Origin: Microvirga arabica
Lineage (GTDB): Bacteria > Pseudomonadota > Alphaproteobacteria > Rhizobiales > Beijerinckiaceae
DNA length: 64,000 bases
NCBI RefSeq assembly: GCF_016811235.1
Contig: NZ_JAFBID010000006.1
Location: 1-64,000, forward strand
Direction of reading: 5' to 3'
Positions 53,164 to 62,406 of the stretch are shown piece by piece; position 1 is the first letter of the stretch; the number at the start of each line of letters is the position of its first letter. The translations under genes and the position numbers were made by a program. A model generated the notes under the pieces. It searched no databases. It saw only the letters and a program-made list of their open reading frames with translations, and had not been told where the DNA came from.

Positions 53164-56088
53164 ATGAGCCAGCAACCCGATCTGACCATCCCGTTCGATG
53201 CCAGCGTGGTTGACGAGGAGGCCCTGCGCGCTCTGCGGGCAGTTCAGCGAAGCCTCCCGATGGGTGATGCAAGCACCAGCGGAAATCTGGTGGGCGGAAC
53301 GGAGGCGGTGGCCGCCTTCGGCATGGTGCGAGGCGGACCTTCCGGCGCCATCGCTGTCAGGCCTCATGAAATCAGCCCGCTGGAAAGCGACCTGCCGCCC
53401 GCCCCGCAGGATGAGCCGCTGAGGCCCCTCGACCTTGCACCGCCGGCCGGTCCGGCGTTCATGCTGGATGAGGTGCCGTTCGATCTTGCACTCTCGTCGT
53501 CCGCAGCGCCAATGCCTCTGGTGGGGTCCAGGGCCGCCGCAGCGCGATCGTCGAGCTACCCCGCACCTGAACTGGATGGCTCCCCCACGTGGGAGACGTC
53601 TCCGGTCGAAGCTGAGATTCCTGACGATGCAATCATCCTAACGCCGCCCCCTACCGAGAGGCCCGATCCACAGGAGCCGGCCGACATCGTCGCTGATTCT
53701 GCTATGGTCGGCTCGCGGGATGTGACCGGTGAGGAGGACACGGCCATTCGGCTTGACCTGTCGGCGGCGCTTGTGGACCGGGACGGCTCCGAGCAGCTGA
53801 CGGTGAGCATCCTGGGCGTGCCGGATGGGGCAAGGCTCTCCCACGGCACCCGGCAGCCCGACGGCTCCTGGAGCGTGCCGGCCTCCGACTTGGCCCAGCT
53901 CAGCCTCACCCCGCCCGAGCACTTCTCCGGCCGCATCGAGCTCACCCTGCGCGCCACCGCCCACGAGAGCCAGGGCGGCAGCGCCATGGTGGAGACCACC
54001 TTCCGGGTGCAGGTGGAGGCGGTGGCGGATGCCCCGACCGTCACGGTGATGGACGCCCGCGGGTCCGAGGACACGCCGGTGAGCCTGGCCGGCCTGGGCG
54101 GCGCGCTGCGGGATCAGGACGGCTCGGAGAGCCTCGGCTTCGTGCTCAGCGGGGTGCCGGCCGACGCGACCCTGAGCGCCGGCACCCGCCAGCCGGACGG
54201 CACCTGGCGGCTCACCCCGGCCGAGCTGACGGGCCTGATGCTCACGCCGCCGGCCCACTTCTCCGGCAGCTACAATCTCACCCTGACGGCGATTGCCACC
54301 GAGGGCAGCAACGGCTCGCAGGCCGGAACGTCGGCCAGCTTCACGGTGGGGTTCGACCCGGTGGCGGATGCCGGCACCATCGGGGGCGCGAGCACGGGCG
54401 CGGAGGACACGGCCATCGTGCTCCAGCCGGTCTTTGCCACGCCCGATCCGTCGGAGACCTGGTCGGAGTTTGCCCAAGTGTCGGGCGTGCCGTCCGGCGC
54501 CCGGCTGAGCCATGGCACCGAGCTGTCGCCAGGCGTGTGGCAGGTGTCCACGGCCGACCTGCAGGCGGGGCGGGTATCTGTGCATCCGGCCGTGCACTCG
54601 GATGCGGACTTCACCCTCACGGTGAGGGCGACGCTGATCGACACGGGCAACGGCACCAGCGTGAGCCGGGAGGTGACGGGCACGCATGCAGTGACGGTCA
54701 CGGCCGAGGCCGATGCCCCGCAGGTGAGCGCCAGAGATGCCACAGGTCAGGAGGACACGCCGGTGGCGCTGGACATCTCGGCCAGCCTCACAGACGCGGA
54801 TGGCTCCGAGGTGCTTTCGGTGATAATCGGCAACCTGCCCCAAGGCGCCCGCCTCTCGGCTGGACTCGACAATGCCAACGGCACCTGGACACTCACGCCA
54901 GCGCAACTCACCGGCCTGAAGCTGATCCCAGGACCAGAATGGAGCGGCACCGCAACCCTCTCCGTGCAGGCTCATGCGCGGGAAACCTCCAACGGCAAAG
55001 TCGCCACCACTGAAACCACATTGAAGGTGGAGGTCGAAGCCGTGGCCGATGCGCCGCGTATCGAGGCAAAGAACGTGACAGGTCAGGAGGACACAGCCAT
55101 CCCGCTTGATCTCTCGGCGGCCCTCATTGACGCGGATGGCTCCGAGATCATGGTCGTAAGCATTCTCGGAATTCCCGAAGGCTTCACGCTGTCAGCCGGC
55201 ACCGCACGGGGTGGAGGCGAATGGCGCGTGCCAAGCGGAGATCTGCCGGGTCTCAAACTGATGCCGCCGGCGGACTGGAACGGCACGCTGAACCTGACGG
55301 TTCAGGCGACCAGCACCGAGACGAGTACCGGGGTGTCCGCTACAAGCAGCAAGTCGTTCACGGTGATCATCGATTCAGTGAACGATGCGCCCGAGCTGAG
55401 CCTGACCGCTGCGGAACATACGGAGTCCGGTGCCCACCAGGCAGAAGCCATCGGCACCGCTCATGCAGAGGATATCGACAGCACGCAACTTGGTGGCGCT
55501 GTTATCACGCTCTCCGGAGCACAACCCGGTGACAGGCTCGATCTCGAAGGCTTCACCCTGCACAGCGAGAACGGACGCACGATGATCGGCGACACAGGCA
55601 TTGAGCTCGTGGGGGGGGGCTATGCCGACGATACGGGCACGCTGACGCTCAGTGGCCATGCCTCACCCGAAACCTACGCCGCGGTGCTGCAGTCCCTGAT
55701 GCTCGAGAGCGACGCTCGATCCGGCCTGGCGGCCGGCACCCGCAGCATTGGCGTTGTATTGTCCGACAGTGACGGCGCCACCACGACGCGGCAATCCGTG
55801 GATGTGGTGATCGACGAGGCAGAGCCCGTTCAGCCGGAGGGGCAGAACTTTGCCTTCAGTGCTCCAGAGTCAACACAGAACAGTGACGGCTCGGATATCA
55901 TGCTCCTGATGGCCGATGACGAGGCCGAGATGAGTCACGCTGCGACTGCCGCATGGACGGAGCAGATCGACAGCGATCAATCCGCGGCTGCGTCTCAACC
56001 CGTGACCACGCTCGATCAGCCGGCTGCGGACCATACTCAGACCATCGACGATCTTCAGGTCGATGCATCGCGGATGAGCTGGTCCTGA
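53164..56088 (+). CDS. Large repeat protein, probable type I secreted adhesin or surface protein
   Basis: 974 residues, the last gene of the secretion operon and so its likely cargo. A Pro/Ser-rich N-terminal 180 residues is followed by five tandem repeats of about 112 residues starting near 186, 297, 409, 525 and 637, each opening with a TGxEDT-like motif (GEEDTAI, GSEDTPV, GAEDTAI, GQEDTPV, GQEDTAI), with DGSE, a GVPxGARLSxGT stretch and AVADAP at the end. Another beta-rich domain and an acidic 100-residue tail follow. No RTX GGxGxD nonapeptides are present. The fold is cadherin/VCBS-like by appearance. A G9 tract lies at codons 816-819. Confidence 0.85.
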   Translation: MSQQPDLTIPFDASVVDEEALRALRAVQRSLPMGDASTSGNLVGGTEAVAAFGMVRGGPSGAIAVRPHEISPLESDLPPAPQDEPLRPLDLAPPAGPAFMLDEVPFDLALSSSAAPMPLVGSRAAAARSSSYPAPELDGSPTWETSPVEAEIPDDAIILTPPPTERPDPQEPADIVADSAMVGSRDVTGEEDTAIRLDLSAALVDRDGSEQLTVSILGVPDGARLSHGTRQPDGSWSVPASDLAQLSLTPPEHFSGRIELTLRATAHESQGGSAMVETTFRVQVEAVADAPTVTVMDARGSEDTPVSLAGLGGALRDQDGSESLGFVLSGVPADATLSAGTRQPDGTWRLTPAELTGLMLTPPAHFSGSYNLTLTAIATEGSNGSQAGTSASFTVGFDPVADAGTIGGASTGAEDTAIVLQPVFATPDPSETWSEFAQVSGVPSGARLSHGTELSPGVWQVSTADLQAGRVSVHPAVHSDADFTLTVRATLIDTGNGTSVSREVTGTHAVTVTAEADAPQVSARDATGQEDTPVALDISASLTDADGSEVLSVIIGNLPQGARLSAGLDNANGTWTLTPAQLTGLKLIPGPEWSGTATLSVQAHARETSNGKVATTETTLKVEVEAVADAPRIEAKNVTGQEDTAIPLDLSAALIDADGSEIMVVSILGIPEGFTLSAGTARGGGEWRVPSGDLPGLKLMPPADWNGTLNLTVQATSTETSTGVSATSSKSFTVIIDSVNDAPELSLTAAEHTESGAHQAEAIGTAHAEDIDSTQLGGAVITLSGAQPGDRLDLEGFTLHSENGRTMIGDTGIELVGGGYADDTGTLTLSGHASPETYAAVLQSLMLESDARSGLAAGTRSIGVVLSDSDGATTTRQSVDVVIDEAEPVQPEGQNFAFSAPESTQNSDGSDIMLLMADDEAEMSHAATAAWTEQIDSDQSAAASQPVTTLDQPAADHTQTIDDLQVDASRMSWS
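55611..55619 (+). repeat. Poly-G tract (G9) inside the secreted repeat protein gene
   Basis: Nine consecutive G residues encode Val-Gly-Gly-Gly in codons 816-819. Homopolymers this long are prone to slippage, which would cut off the C-terminal 155 residues where type I secretion signals reside. Exact tract length depends on sequence quality. Confidence 0.8.
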
Positions 56089-56104
56089 CGACTGCATGGC
56101 AGGA

Positions 56105-56124
56105 CGGAGCCTCCACGGGCTCCG
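56105..56124. terminator. Hairpin between the secreted protein gene and the small convergent gene
   Basis: CGGAGC, eight bases, GCTCCG, extended by flanking GG/CC pairs, 16 bases past the secreted protein's stop. It can end transcripts from both sides; there is no strong U-tract. Confidence 0.45.
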
Positions 56125-56140
56125 CCCTGCCGAAGCATTG

Positions 56141-56302
56141 TCACTGGGTTCCTGGCTGTACGATGGGCACGTCCGCGGGACGGGACGGCTCGTCGGCGGG
56201 CTTGTCATCCTCTAGCGGCTCAAAAGGATCCAATGAAGGAAGTTCCGGCAAGGGACCTGGGACGTCGGGCGGCTGGTCAGAAGGCTTTGGCGTGTCGGAC
56301 AT
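56141..56302 (-). CDS. Small proline-rich protein
   Basis: A 53-residue frame that standard length cut-offs miss. It starts MSDTPKPSDQPPDVPGPLPE and stays Pro/Asp/Glu-rich to its end. The ATG at 56302 has GGAG five bases upstream, and the frame ends at 56141 near a terminator-like stem. Similar short Pro-rich proteins occur in Hyphomicrobiales and are of unknown function. The following gap (56303-56571) shows only a possible GGAAC-N17-TTT, a weak EcfG-like match, and nothing coding. Confidence 0.5.
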   Translation of the reverse strand: MSDTPKPSDQPPDVPGPLPELPSLDPFEPLEDDKPADEPSRPADVPIVQPGTQ

Positions 56303-56571
56303 GGGAGCTCCATCAGTGGATTGCTCCTTTGGGAAAGCACAGGCGCCCGATGCGTTCCCGCCTCAGAGCTTGATCATTCGAATAGGTAAGGCTCACCTGT
56401 CCTGTGGGGGTGCCGGAACCCTGGTTGATCTGGGCCGTTGGATCACGTCCACTGCCGAACAATGCACCCCCTGTGCCCCCTGTGCCGATGTCATGTCGGC
56501 GGTGATTTCACCTCAGCCTGATTGCCCTCTAGTGGGGCCATCGGTCTCTGTCGTGACGAGGGAGGTCCCGA

Positions 56572-57087
56572 TTGAGTGCAAGCCAGAACCATTCATCCCC
56601 CGCGCTTGAAAGGATCCCGGTCACCCTCACGGTGAACGGCCAGACTAGGACAGTGGAGGTCCTGCCCTGGACAGTCCTTCTCGACCTCCTGCGCGATCAT
56701 CTCGGCCTGACGGGAACTAAGAAGGGCTGCGATCACGGGCAGTGCGGCGCCTGCACGGTGCTGATCGATGGCAAGCGGATCAATTCCTGCATGGCGCTTG
56801 CTGTGATGAAGGACGGCGCGAGCGTCACGACCATCGAGGGGCTTGCCAAAAACGGAGAGCTGCATCCTCTGCAGCAGGCATTCATCGATCATGATGCATT
56901 TCAGTGCGGCTACTGCACTTCAGGCCAGATCTGCTCCGGAGTCGCTCTCATTCAGGAGGGCCGGGCGCGCACTCGAAACGAAATTTGCGAATGGATGAGC
57001 GGTAATATCTGCCGCTGCGGCGCCTATACCAACATCGTCGACGCCATCGAGCAGGTGCTGGGTTCAACCACGGAGGCAGCGCGATGA
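56572..57087 (+). CDS. Aldehyde/xanthine-type dehydrogenase 2Fe-2S subunit (PaoA/YagT-like)
   Basis: 171 residues. The plant-ferredoxin-type cluster is held by KGCDHGQCGACTVLIDG and a later Cys in NSCMAL; the second cluster by FQCGYCTSGQI and GNICRCGAY. The TTG start at 56572 follows GGGAGG at seven bases. It passes electrons from the molybdenum site to FAD. It begins a three-gene operon with the FAD and Moco subunits, overlapping the next gene by four bases. No Tat signal is seen, unlike E. coli PaoA, so the enzyme may be cytoplasmic. Confidence 0.9.
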   Translation: MSASQNHSSPALERIPVTLTVNGQTRTVEVLPWTVLLDLLRDHLGLTGTKKGCDHGQCGACTVLIDGKRINSCMALAVMKDGASVTTIEGLAKNGELHPLQQAFIDHDAFQCGYCTSGQICSGVALIQEGRARTRNEICEWMSGNICRCGAYTNIVDAIEQVLGSTTEAAR

Positions 57088-58100
57088 ACCGGTTTTCCTA
57101 CCTGCGAGCCGGCAGTGTGGAGGAAGCCGTGAAAGCAGCCTCTGCCGACGCGTCCGCCCGCTTCATTGCCGGCGGCACGAATCTCGTCGATCTCATGAAG
57201 TATAATGTGGAGCGTCCGACCCGTCTCATCGACATCACGCGACTGCCCCTGAATACCATTGAGGAAACCGAGAGTGGCGGGCTGCGCCTTGGCGCGATGA
57301 CCACCAACGACGAGGTGGCTCACGACGCCCGGGTCCGGAGCCGCTATCCGCTGCTCGCCAGCGCGATCCTCGCCGGTGCCTCGCCGCAATTGCGCAATGC
57401 GGCCACGACCGGCGGCAATCTTCTTCAGCGCACCCGATGCTATTACTTCTACGATACGGCCACGCCCTGCAACAAGCGCGAGCCCGGCACGGGCTGTCCG
57501 GCAACCTTCGGGCGCAATCGCATCCATGCGATCCTGGGCACGAGTGATCACTGCATCGCGACGCATCCCTCCGACATGTGCGTGGCTCTCGCGGCCCTGG
57601 AGGCTGTCATCCACGTTGCGGGGCCCAATGGGGAGCGCACGATCCCGATGTCCGAGTTCCATCGCCTGCCGGGCGACAGGCCGGAGATCGACACCACCCT
57701 GCAGCATGGGGAAATCATCACGGCCGTCGAGCTTCCGCCGGCGGATTTTGGGTCCCACTACACCTATCTGAAGCTTCGCGATCGCCTCTCGTACGCCTTC
57801 GCGCTGGTCTCCGTTGCGGCTGCACTCCGCATGGATGGGAGCACAATCGCCGAGGCGCGGCTCGCCCTCGGCGGCGTTGCCCACAAGCCGTGGCGCGATC
57901 CGGATACGGAGGCCATGCTGCGCGGGCATCCGGCCAGTGCCGAGCGGTTTGCGACTGTCGCAGACTTCATCCTGCGCGAGGCCAAAGGCTTCGAGGACAA
58001 TGCCTTCAAGATTGATCTGGCCCGGCGCGGGATCGTCCGCGCGCTCTCCCAGGCCGCTGCAGGAACGCCGCAATCCCAGACCGACAAGCGCATCAGGTAA
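57084..58100 (+). CDS. Aldehyde/xanthine-type dehydrogenase FAD subunit (PaoB/YagS-like)
   Basis: 338 residues of the CO-dehydrogenase-flavoprotein family. FAD-binding motifs are RFIAGGTNLVDLMKYN and ATTGGNLLQRTRC. Just after these, CYYFYDTATPCNKREPGTGC supplies a Cys cluster like the extra 4Fe-4S insertion of E. coli PaoB. It lies between the 2Fe-2S and Moco subunit genes and is their electron partner. The reading frame is intact. Confidence 0.9.
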   Translation: MNRFSYLRAGSVEEAVKAASADASARFIAGGTNLVDLMKYNVERPTRLIDITRLPLNTIEETESGGLRLGAMTTNDEVAHDARVRSRYPLLASAILAGASPQLRNAATTGGNLLQRTRCYYFYDTATPCNKREPGTGCPATFGRNRIHAILGTSDHCIATHPSDMCVALAALEAVIHVAGPNGERTIPMSEFHRLPGDRPEIDTTLQHGEIITAVELPPADFGSHYTYLKLRDRLSYAFALVSVAAALRMDGSTIAEARLALGGVAHKPWRDPDTEAMLRGHPASAERFATVADFILREAKGFEDNAFKIDLARRGIVRALSQAAAGTPQSQTDKRIR

Positions 58101-58111
58101 GGACGAGACGG

Positions 58112-60349
58112 ATGCTGAAAGCTCAAGGTTACGTCGGCGCTCCGCAGAACCGGGTCGACGGGCGCGCCAAGGTCACGGGCGAGGCGCGCTATGCGGCGGA
58201 ATTCGAGGTGCCGGACCTCGCCTACGGGATCGTCATATCGAGCGCGATCGCCAAGGGGCGGATCACGTCGATCGATGCCTCGGCTGCGTTGGCCATACCG
58301 GGCGTGGTTCAGATCTTCACGCACGAGAACCGGCCCCGCACGGCATGGTTCGATCGCAGCTATCGCGACGACGTCGCTCCTCCCGGCTCTCCCTTCCGTC
58401 CCCTTTACGATGAACAGGTGGTCTATAGCGGACAACCGATCGCTCTCGTGGTGGCGGACGAGTTCGAGATCGCGGCCCATGCGGCTTCCCTGGTGCGTGT
58501 CGAGTACGAGACCGACACTCATATGACGGATCTCGACATCAAGCGGAGCGAGGCCTATGTGCCGCCCAAGAAGCGGTCGGGCGTCACGCCGCCGCCGAGC
58601 CCGCGCGGTGATGCCGATCAGGCTTTTGCGCAGGCGCCCGTGAAGGTTCATGGCGAGTATCGGATTGCCATCGAGCACCATAATCCGATGGAGCCCCATG
58701 CCTCCACCGTCGTCTATGAGGAGGATGGCAAGCTTACCATCCACGACAAGACGCAAGGCGTTCAGAACAGCCAACGTTACGTCTCAAGCGTATTCGGCCT
58801 CTCCAGCGATCAGGTCCGCGTCGTGTCGCCGTTCGTCGGCGGAGCCTTCGGCTCGGGCTTGCGTCCGCAATACCAGCTCTTTCTCGCTGTCATGGCAGCC
58901 CTGGAGCTCAAGCGCTCGGTCCGGGTCGTGCTGACCCGCGATCAGATGTTCACCTTCGGCTATCGACCGCAGGCCATCCAGACCATTTCGCTGGGTGCAA
59001 ATCCTGATGGAACTCTCCAGTCCATCATGCACGATGCCGTCCAGACGACCTCTTCCTTTGAGGATTACCAGGAGGTCATCGTCAACTGGTCGAACCTTCT
59101 CTACCATTGCGACAACGTCAAGCTGACCTACAAACTGGCTCAGGTCGATACCTATACGCCGAGCGACATGCGGGCGCCTGGCGCGGCGACCGGCGTCACC
59201 GCCATCGAGACGGCCATGGACGAATTGGCATATGCTGTCGGCATCGACCCTGTCGAGCTGCGGATCAGGAACTACACCGAGGCCGATGAAGCCAACAAAA
59301 GAGATTTCACCAGCAAGGAACTGAGAGCCTGCTACCAGCTCGGCGCGGAGCGCTTCGGCTGGTCCACGCGCAATCCGCAGCCACGTTCCATGCGGGAGGG
59401 GCGGGAACTCGTCGGATGGGGCATGGCGACCGGCGTTTGGGAAGCCTTCATGCAGAAGACGGCCGCTCGCGCGGTGCTCCACGCGGATGGCCACCTTGAT
59501 GTCTCAACCGCTACGTCGGATATCGGAACGGGCACCTATACGATCCTGGCGCAGATTGCCGCCGACACGCTGGGGTTGGCCATCAACAAGGTCACAACGC
59601 GGATCGGCGACTCGAGCTTGCCGAAATCTCCCGTTCAGGGCGGGTCATGGACGGCCGCCTCGGCCGGAACCGCGGTGCAGGTCGCCTGCCGGAGCGTGCG
59701 CGAGACACTCTTCAAGTATGCCCGTGAGATGGACGGGTCGCCATTGGCCAATGCAAGCCTCGAGCATGTCTCCTTTGCGGACGGGCGGATCGTGCTGACG
59801 AACGATCCGGAGACAGGGATCTCGTTCACCGACATCATGCGTGCGAAGGGCGTCGACACGGTCGAGGCGGAGGAGATGGCGGCTCCGGGCATGATGACCA
59901 GCCTGCGCTATTCCGGCTATTCGCATTCCGCCATATTCGCCGAGGTGAGAGTGGACGAGGAACTCGGCATCGTCCGGGTGACCAGAATCGTCAATGCGGT
60001 GGCCGCGGGCACCATCCTCAATCCCAAGACGGCGCGCAGCCAGATCATCGGCGGCATCGTATTCGGGATCGGAATGGCTCTGGAAGAGGAGTCGCTGCTC
60101 GATCACAACCTCGGACGGTTCATGAACCACAATCTGGCCGAGTACCACGTGCCCGTGAATGCGGACATTCACGACATCGACGTGATCTTCGTCTCCGAGC
60201 ATGACGACAAGCTCAATCCCATGGGGATCAAGGGACTGGGCGAGATCGGCATCGTCGGCACGGCCGCGGCGATCGGAAACGCAATCTTCCATGCCACGGG
60301 CAAGCGGATCCGCGAATACCCCATCACCGTGGACAAGATCCTTGGATGA
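58112..60349 (+). CDS. Aldehyde/xanthine-type dehydrogenase molybdenum-cofactor subunit (PaoC/YagR-like)
   Basis: 745 residues of the xanthine oxidase large-subunit family. Moco contacts are suggested by FVGGAFGSGLRPQYQLFLAVMAA (in part), MRAPGAATGVTAIETAMDELA (in part) and VQGGSWTAASAG; the catalytic Glu is in GIKGLGEIGIVG (near residue 711). With the two smaller genes it forms a PaoABC-type enzyme that oxidises aldehydes or purine-like rings to acids. No maturation factor (PaoD/XdhC) gene follows, so it must be encoded elsewhere. Confidence 0.92.
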   Translation: MLKAQGYVGAPQNRVDGRAKVTGEARYAAEFEVPDLAYGIVISSAIAKGRITSIDASAALAIPGVVQIFTHENRPRTAWFDRSYRDDVAPPGSPFRPLYDEQVVYSGQPIALVVADEFEIAAHAASLVRVEYETDTHMTDLDIKRSEAYVPPKKRSGVTPPPSPRGDADQAFAQAPVKVHGEYRIAIEHHNPMEPHASTVVYEEDGKLTIHDKTQGVQNSQRYVSSVFGLSSDQVRVVSPFVGGAFGSGLRPQYQLFLAVMAALELKRSVRVVLTRDQMFTFGYRPQAIQTISLGANPDGTLQSIMHDAVQTTSSFEDYQEVIVNWSNLLYHCDNVKLTYKLAQVDTYTPSDMRAPGAATGVTAIETAMDELAYAVGIDPVELRIRNYTEADEANKRDFTSKELRACYQLGAERFGWSTRNPQPRSMREGRELVGWGMATGVWEAFMQKTAARAVLHADGHLDVSTATSDIGTGTYTILAQIAADTLGLAINKVTTRIGDSSLPKSPVQGGSWTAASAGTAVQVACRSVRETLFKYAREMDGSPLANASLEHVSFADGRIVLTNDPETGISFTDIMRAKGVDTVEAEEMAAPGMMTSLRYSGYSHSAIFAEVRVDEELGIVRVTRIVNAVAAGTILNPKTARSQIIGGIVFGIGMALEEESLLDHNLGRFMNHNLAEYHVPVNADIHDIDVIFVSEHDDKLNPMGIKGLGEIGIVGTAAAIGNAIFHATGKRIREYPITVDKILG

Positions 60350-60370
60350 CGACGCTGGCAGAACTGCCGA

Positions 60371-61447
60371 TCAGGCCGTCCACACCTGTCCTGGCCGCAT
60401 GGCCGCGAAGCGGCGCGCAGGGATGTTCCGTGCCTGCAGGGCCCGGGCGAGGTCCCGAGGCGGCTGATCGGCGCCTTCATCCGTGAGCCTGAACGTTCCC
60501 CAGTGATAGCCTAAGGCCGATCTGGCCCTGAGGATGCCGAACGCGCGAACCGCATCGTCTGGGTTCATGTGGTTCGGCGCCATGAACCAGCGCGGCTCAT
60601 AGGCGCCGATGGGCAGAAGGGCCACATCCGGGCCGGCGTGCCGTGCGGCGATTCCCTGAAAATGCCTGCCGCCGCCAAAGCCCGTATCGCCGCCGAAATA
60701 GACGGAGCGGCCGCCGCCGCGCAGCATGAAGGAGGCCCAGAGCGCATGGTTGCGGTCGTTCGTTGCGCGGGCGGACCAGTGATGAGCCGGCTCGGCGAAC
60801 ACTTGGAGATCGGAGCTAAGTGAGAGGCGGTCCCCCCAATCCACCGCCGTGACGGCGATACCTGGATCATGCGCCCGGATGATGGCGTCATTGCCGAGCG
60901 GCGCGACGATTCTCGGGCGGTCGCGCTGCCACAGGCGCGCGAGCGTGGGCAAATCCATGTGGTCGTAATGGTTGTGCGAGATGAGCACCGCATCGATCCG
61001 GGGCAGCTGATCGAAGGAGACGCCCGGCGGGTTGTAGCGCCGCGGTCCGGCGAAGGGCACGGGGCTCGCGCGCTCGGACCAGATCGGGTCTGTCAGAATG
61101 TTGTGGCCGGCGATCTGGATCAGGAAGGACGCGTGCCCGACGAAGCTGATGCGCAGGTCGCGTCGTCCGACGCGAGCCGGGGGCGTATCCTGGAACGGGC
61201 TCGGGTAGGGCTCCGGCCATGGCGCCGCGCTCTTGGTGAGCCGCCAGCGCAGGAAGTCGCCAAATCCGCGGGAGGGCTCTCCGCCGGGGTTGAAGAAGCG
61301 CTGTCCGTCGAAGTGATCGCTCGGCGGCCCGCGGTAGTAGAAGCCGCCCTCCTGGGCCTTTGCTCCCGCGGCGCTGCCGATGAACGGGAGAGATCCGATC
61401 AGGTAGACGACTTGTCTGCGCGACAGCACATTCTGCTCCAGCGGCAA
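60371..61447 (-). CDS. MBL-fold metallohydrolase, NAPE-PLD/UlaG-like, exported
   Basis: 358 residues with an N-terminal signal (SRRQVVYLIGSLPFIGSAAGAKAQ, about residues 9-32, in part). The metal site is VLISHNHYDHMDLPTL (HxHxDH type), with EPAHHWSAR, YFGGDTGFGGG and YHWGTFRLTDEG supplying further ligands. The layout is like NAPE-phospholipase D and UlaG lactonases. Substrate unknown. It is convergent with the aldehyde oxidoreductase operon and downstream of the GntR gene on the same strand. Confidence 0.9.
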   Translation of the reverse strand: MPLEQNVLSRRQVVYLIGSLPFIGSAAGAKAQEGGFYYRGPPSDHFDGQRFFNPGGEPSRGFGDFLRWRLTKSAAPWPEPYPSPFQDTPPARVGRRDLRISFVGHASFLIQIAGHNILTDPIWSERASPVPFAGPRRYNPPGVSFDQLPRIDAVLISHNHYDHMDLPTLARLWQRDRPRIVAPLGNDAIIRAHDPGIAVTAVDWGDRLSLSSDLQVFAEPAHHWSARATNDRNHALWASFMLRGGGRSVYFGGDTGFGGGRHFQGIAARHAGPDVALLPIGAYEPRWFMAPNHMNPDDAVRAFGILRARSALGYHWGTFRLTDEGADQPPRDLARALQARNIPARRFAAMRPGQVWTA

Positions 61448-61529
61448 TAAAAGTGTGGCGGGAGCTTAGGGCTTGGCCGGAGCTTGAACAATCACAAGGA
61501 AGAGATCGTCTGCCCTTGGACCTGCTCAA

Positions 61530-62222
61530 TCATGCACTGAAGAGTTCCGGGTGCTCCGCTTCGACGCGGGGCAGGGCCCGCAGAATTTCCGTGAGATGGC
61601 GGCGCATCGCGTCTGCGGCCGCATCCTCGTCGCGGGCGTCGATCGCCGCCATGATGGCCCGGTGCTGATCGATCAGGGGCAGCATCGCCTCCGGGCCCGG
61701 AAGGGTGAGCTGGCATACCCGGTCCATATGCGCCTTGATGTCCTGAACCGCCTCCCAGGCGAGGGGACAGCCGGCGCCTTCCGCAAGGGCGATGTGGAAG
61801 AGTTCATCGTAGCGCTGAAAGGCCGCGTGATCGTCCCGGCGCGCCGCCTGGTCCTGCAGTTCCAGAAGGTCGCCGATCCTTTCTCGGCTCTGTGTGTCGA
61901 ACGATGAGCAGGCCCGGCGCACCACGGCCGTCTCGATCGCCTCACGGACGAAGCGTGCTTCCATCATCTTCCGAACCGAGATCTTCACCACCGTCGTGCC
62001 GCGCTGGGGCTGGATTTCCACCAGCCGGGTCTTGGCCAGGCCGATCAGGGCCTCGCGGACGGGCTGACGGGAAACGCCGTGGCGCTCGGCGATATCCTGC
62101 TCTGAGAGCCGGCTGCCCGGCGGAAGCTCCAGGGCAATGATGAGGCGACGCAACTCGCTTTCGATGCGCTGGGCTGCAGAACCTTGGCCGGTGGAGAAGG
62201 GGCTGTTCACAACGGATCTCAT
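61530..62222 (-). CDS. GntR-family (FCD/FadR-type) regulator of the TRAP operon
   Basis: A 230-residue GntR protein. The N-terminal winged helix (RRLIIALELPPGSRLSEQDIA and RHGVSRQPVREALIGLAKTRLVEI, in parts) is followed by a helical FCD ligand domain with metal-site His residues (DELFHIALAEGAGC; RRHLTEILRAL). FCD regulators typically sense organic acids. It is divergent from the TRAP binding-protein gene with a dyad between, so it probably controls uptake of the same compound. Confidence 0.9.
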   Translation of the reverse strand: MRSVVNSPFSTGQGSAAQRIESELRRLIIALELPPGSRLSEQDIAERHGVSRQPVREALIGLAKTRLVEIQPQRGTTVVKISVRKMMEARFVREAIETAVVRRACSSFDTQSRERIGDLLELQDQAARRDDHAAFQRYDELFHIALAEGAGCPLAWEAVQDIKAHMDRVCQLTLPGPEAMLPLIDQHRAIMAAIDARDEDAAADAMRRHLTEILRALPRVEAEHPELFSA

Positions 62223-62250
62223 TCTTTTGGCGAGTTGCGAGATATATTAG

Positions 62251-62266
62251 TGTATACTACCATACA
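62251..62266. promoter_or_regulatory. Candidate GntR operator
   Basis: TGTAT-ACTACC-ATACA, a perfect dyad with a six-base centre, 29 bases upstream of the GntR start and about 140 before dctP. It has the short AT-rich symmetric form of FCD-type sites. Confidence 0.5.
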
Positions 62267-62406
62267 ATCATCGACCAAGTAAGCCGCGAAAGACGGCTGC
62301 CGGGTCTCTACCAAGGCGCGAGAGGCACTTGGGAGCGAGAATGATTGGTCCGGAAGGGCGGATCTGAAATAAAGGTACATCCGAGGAAGCCTAAAGGAGG
62401 AAGAGA

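Noticed and set aside
53164..56088. RTX toxin
   Set aside because: No GGxGxD nonapeptide repeats or enzyme domain were found; the repeats look cadherin/VCBS-like.
55953..56609. 218-codon plus-strand frame bridging the secreted protein and the 2Fe-2S subunit
   Set aside because: It overlaps two better genes and reads as Ser/Gly-rich noise; the minus-strand 53-residue frame in the same place has a ribosome-binding site.
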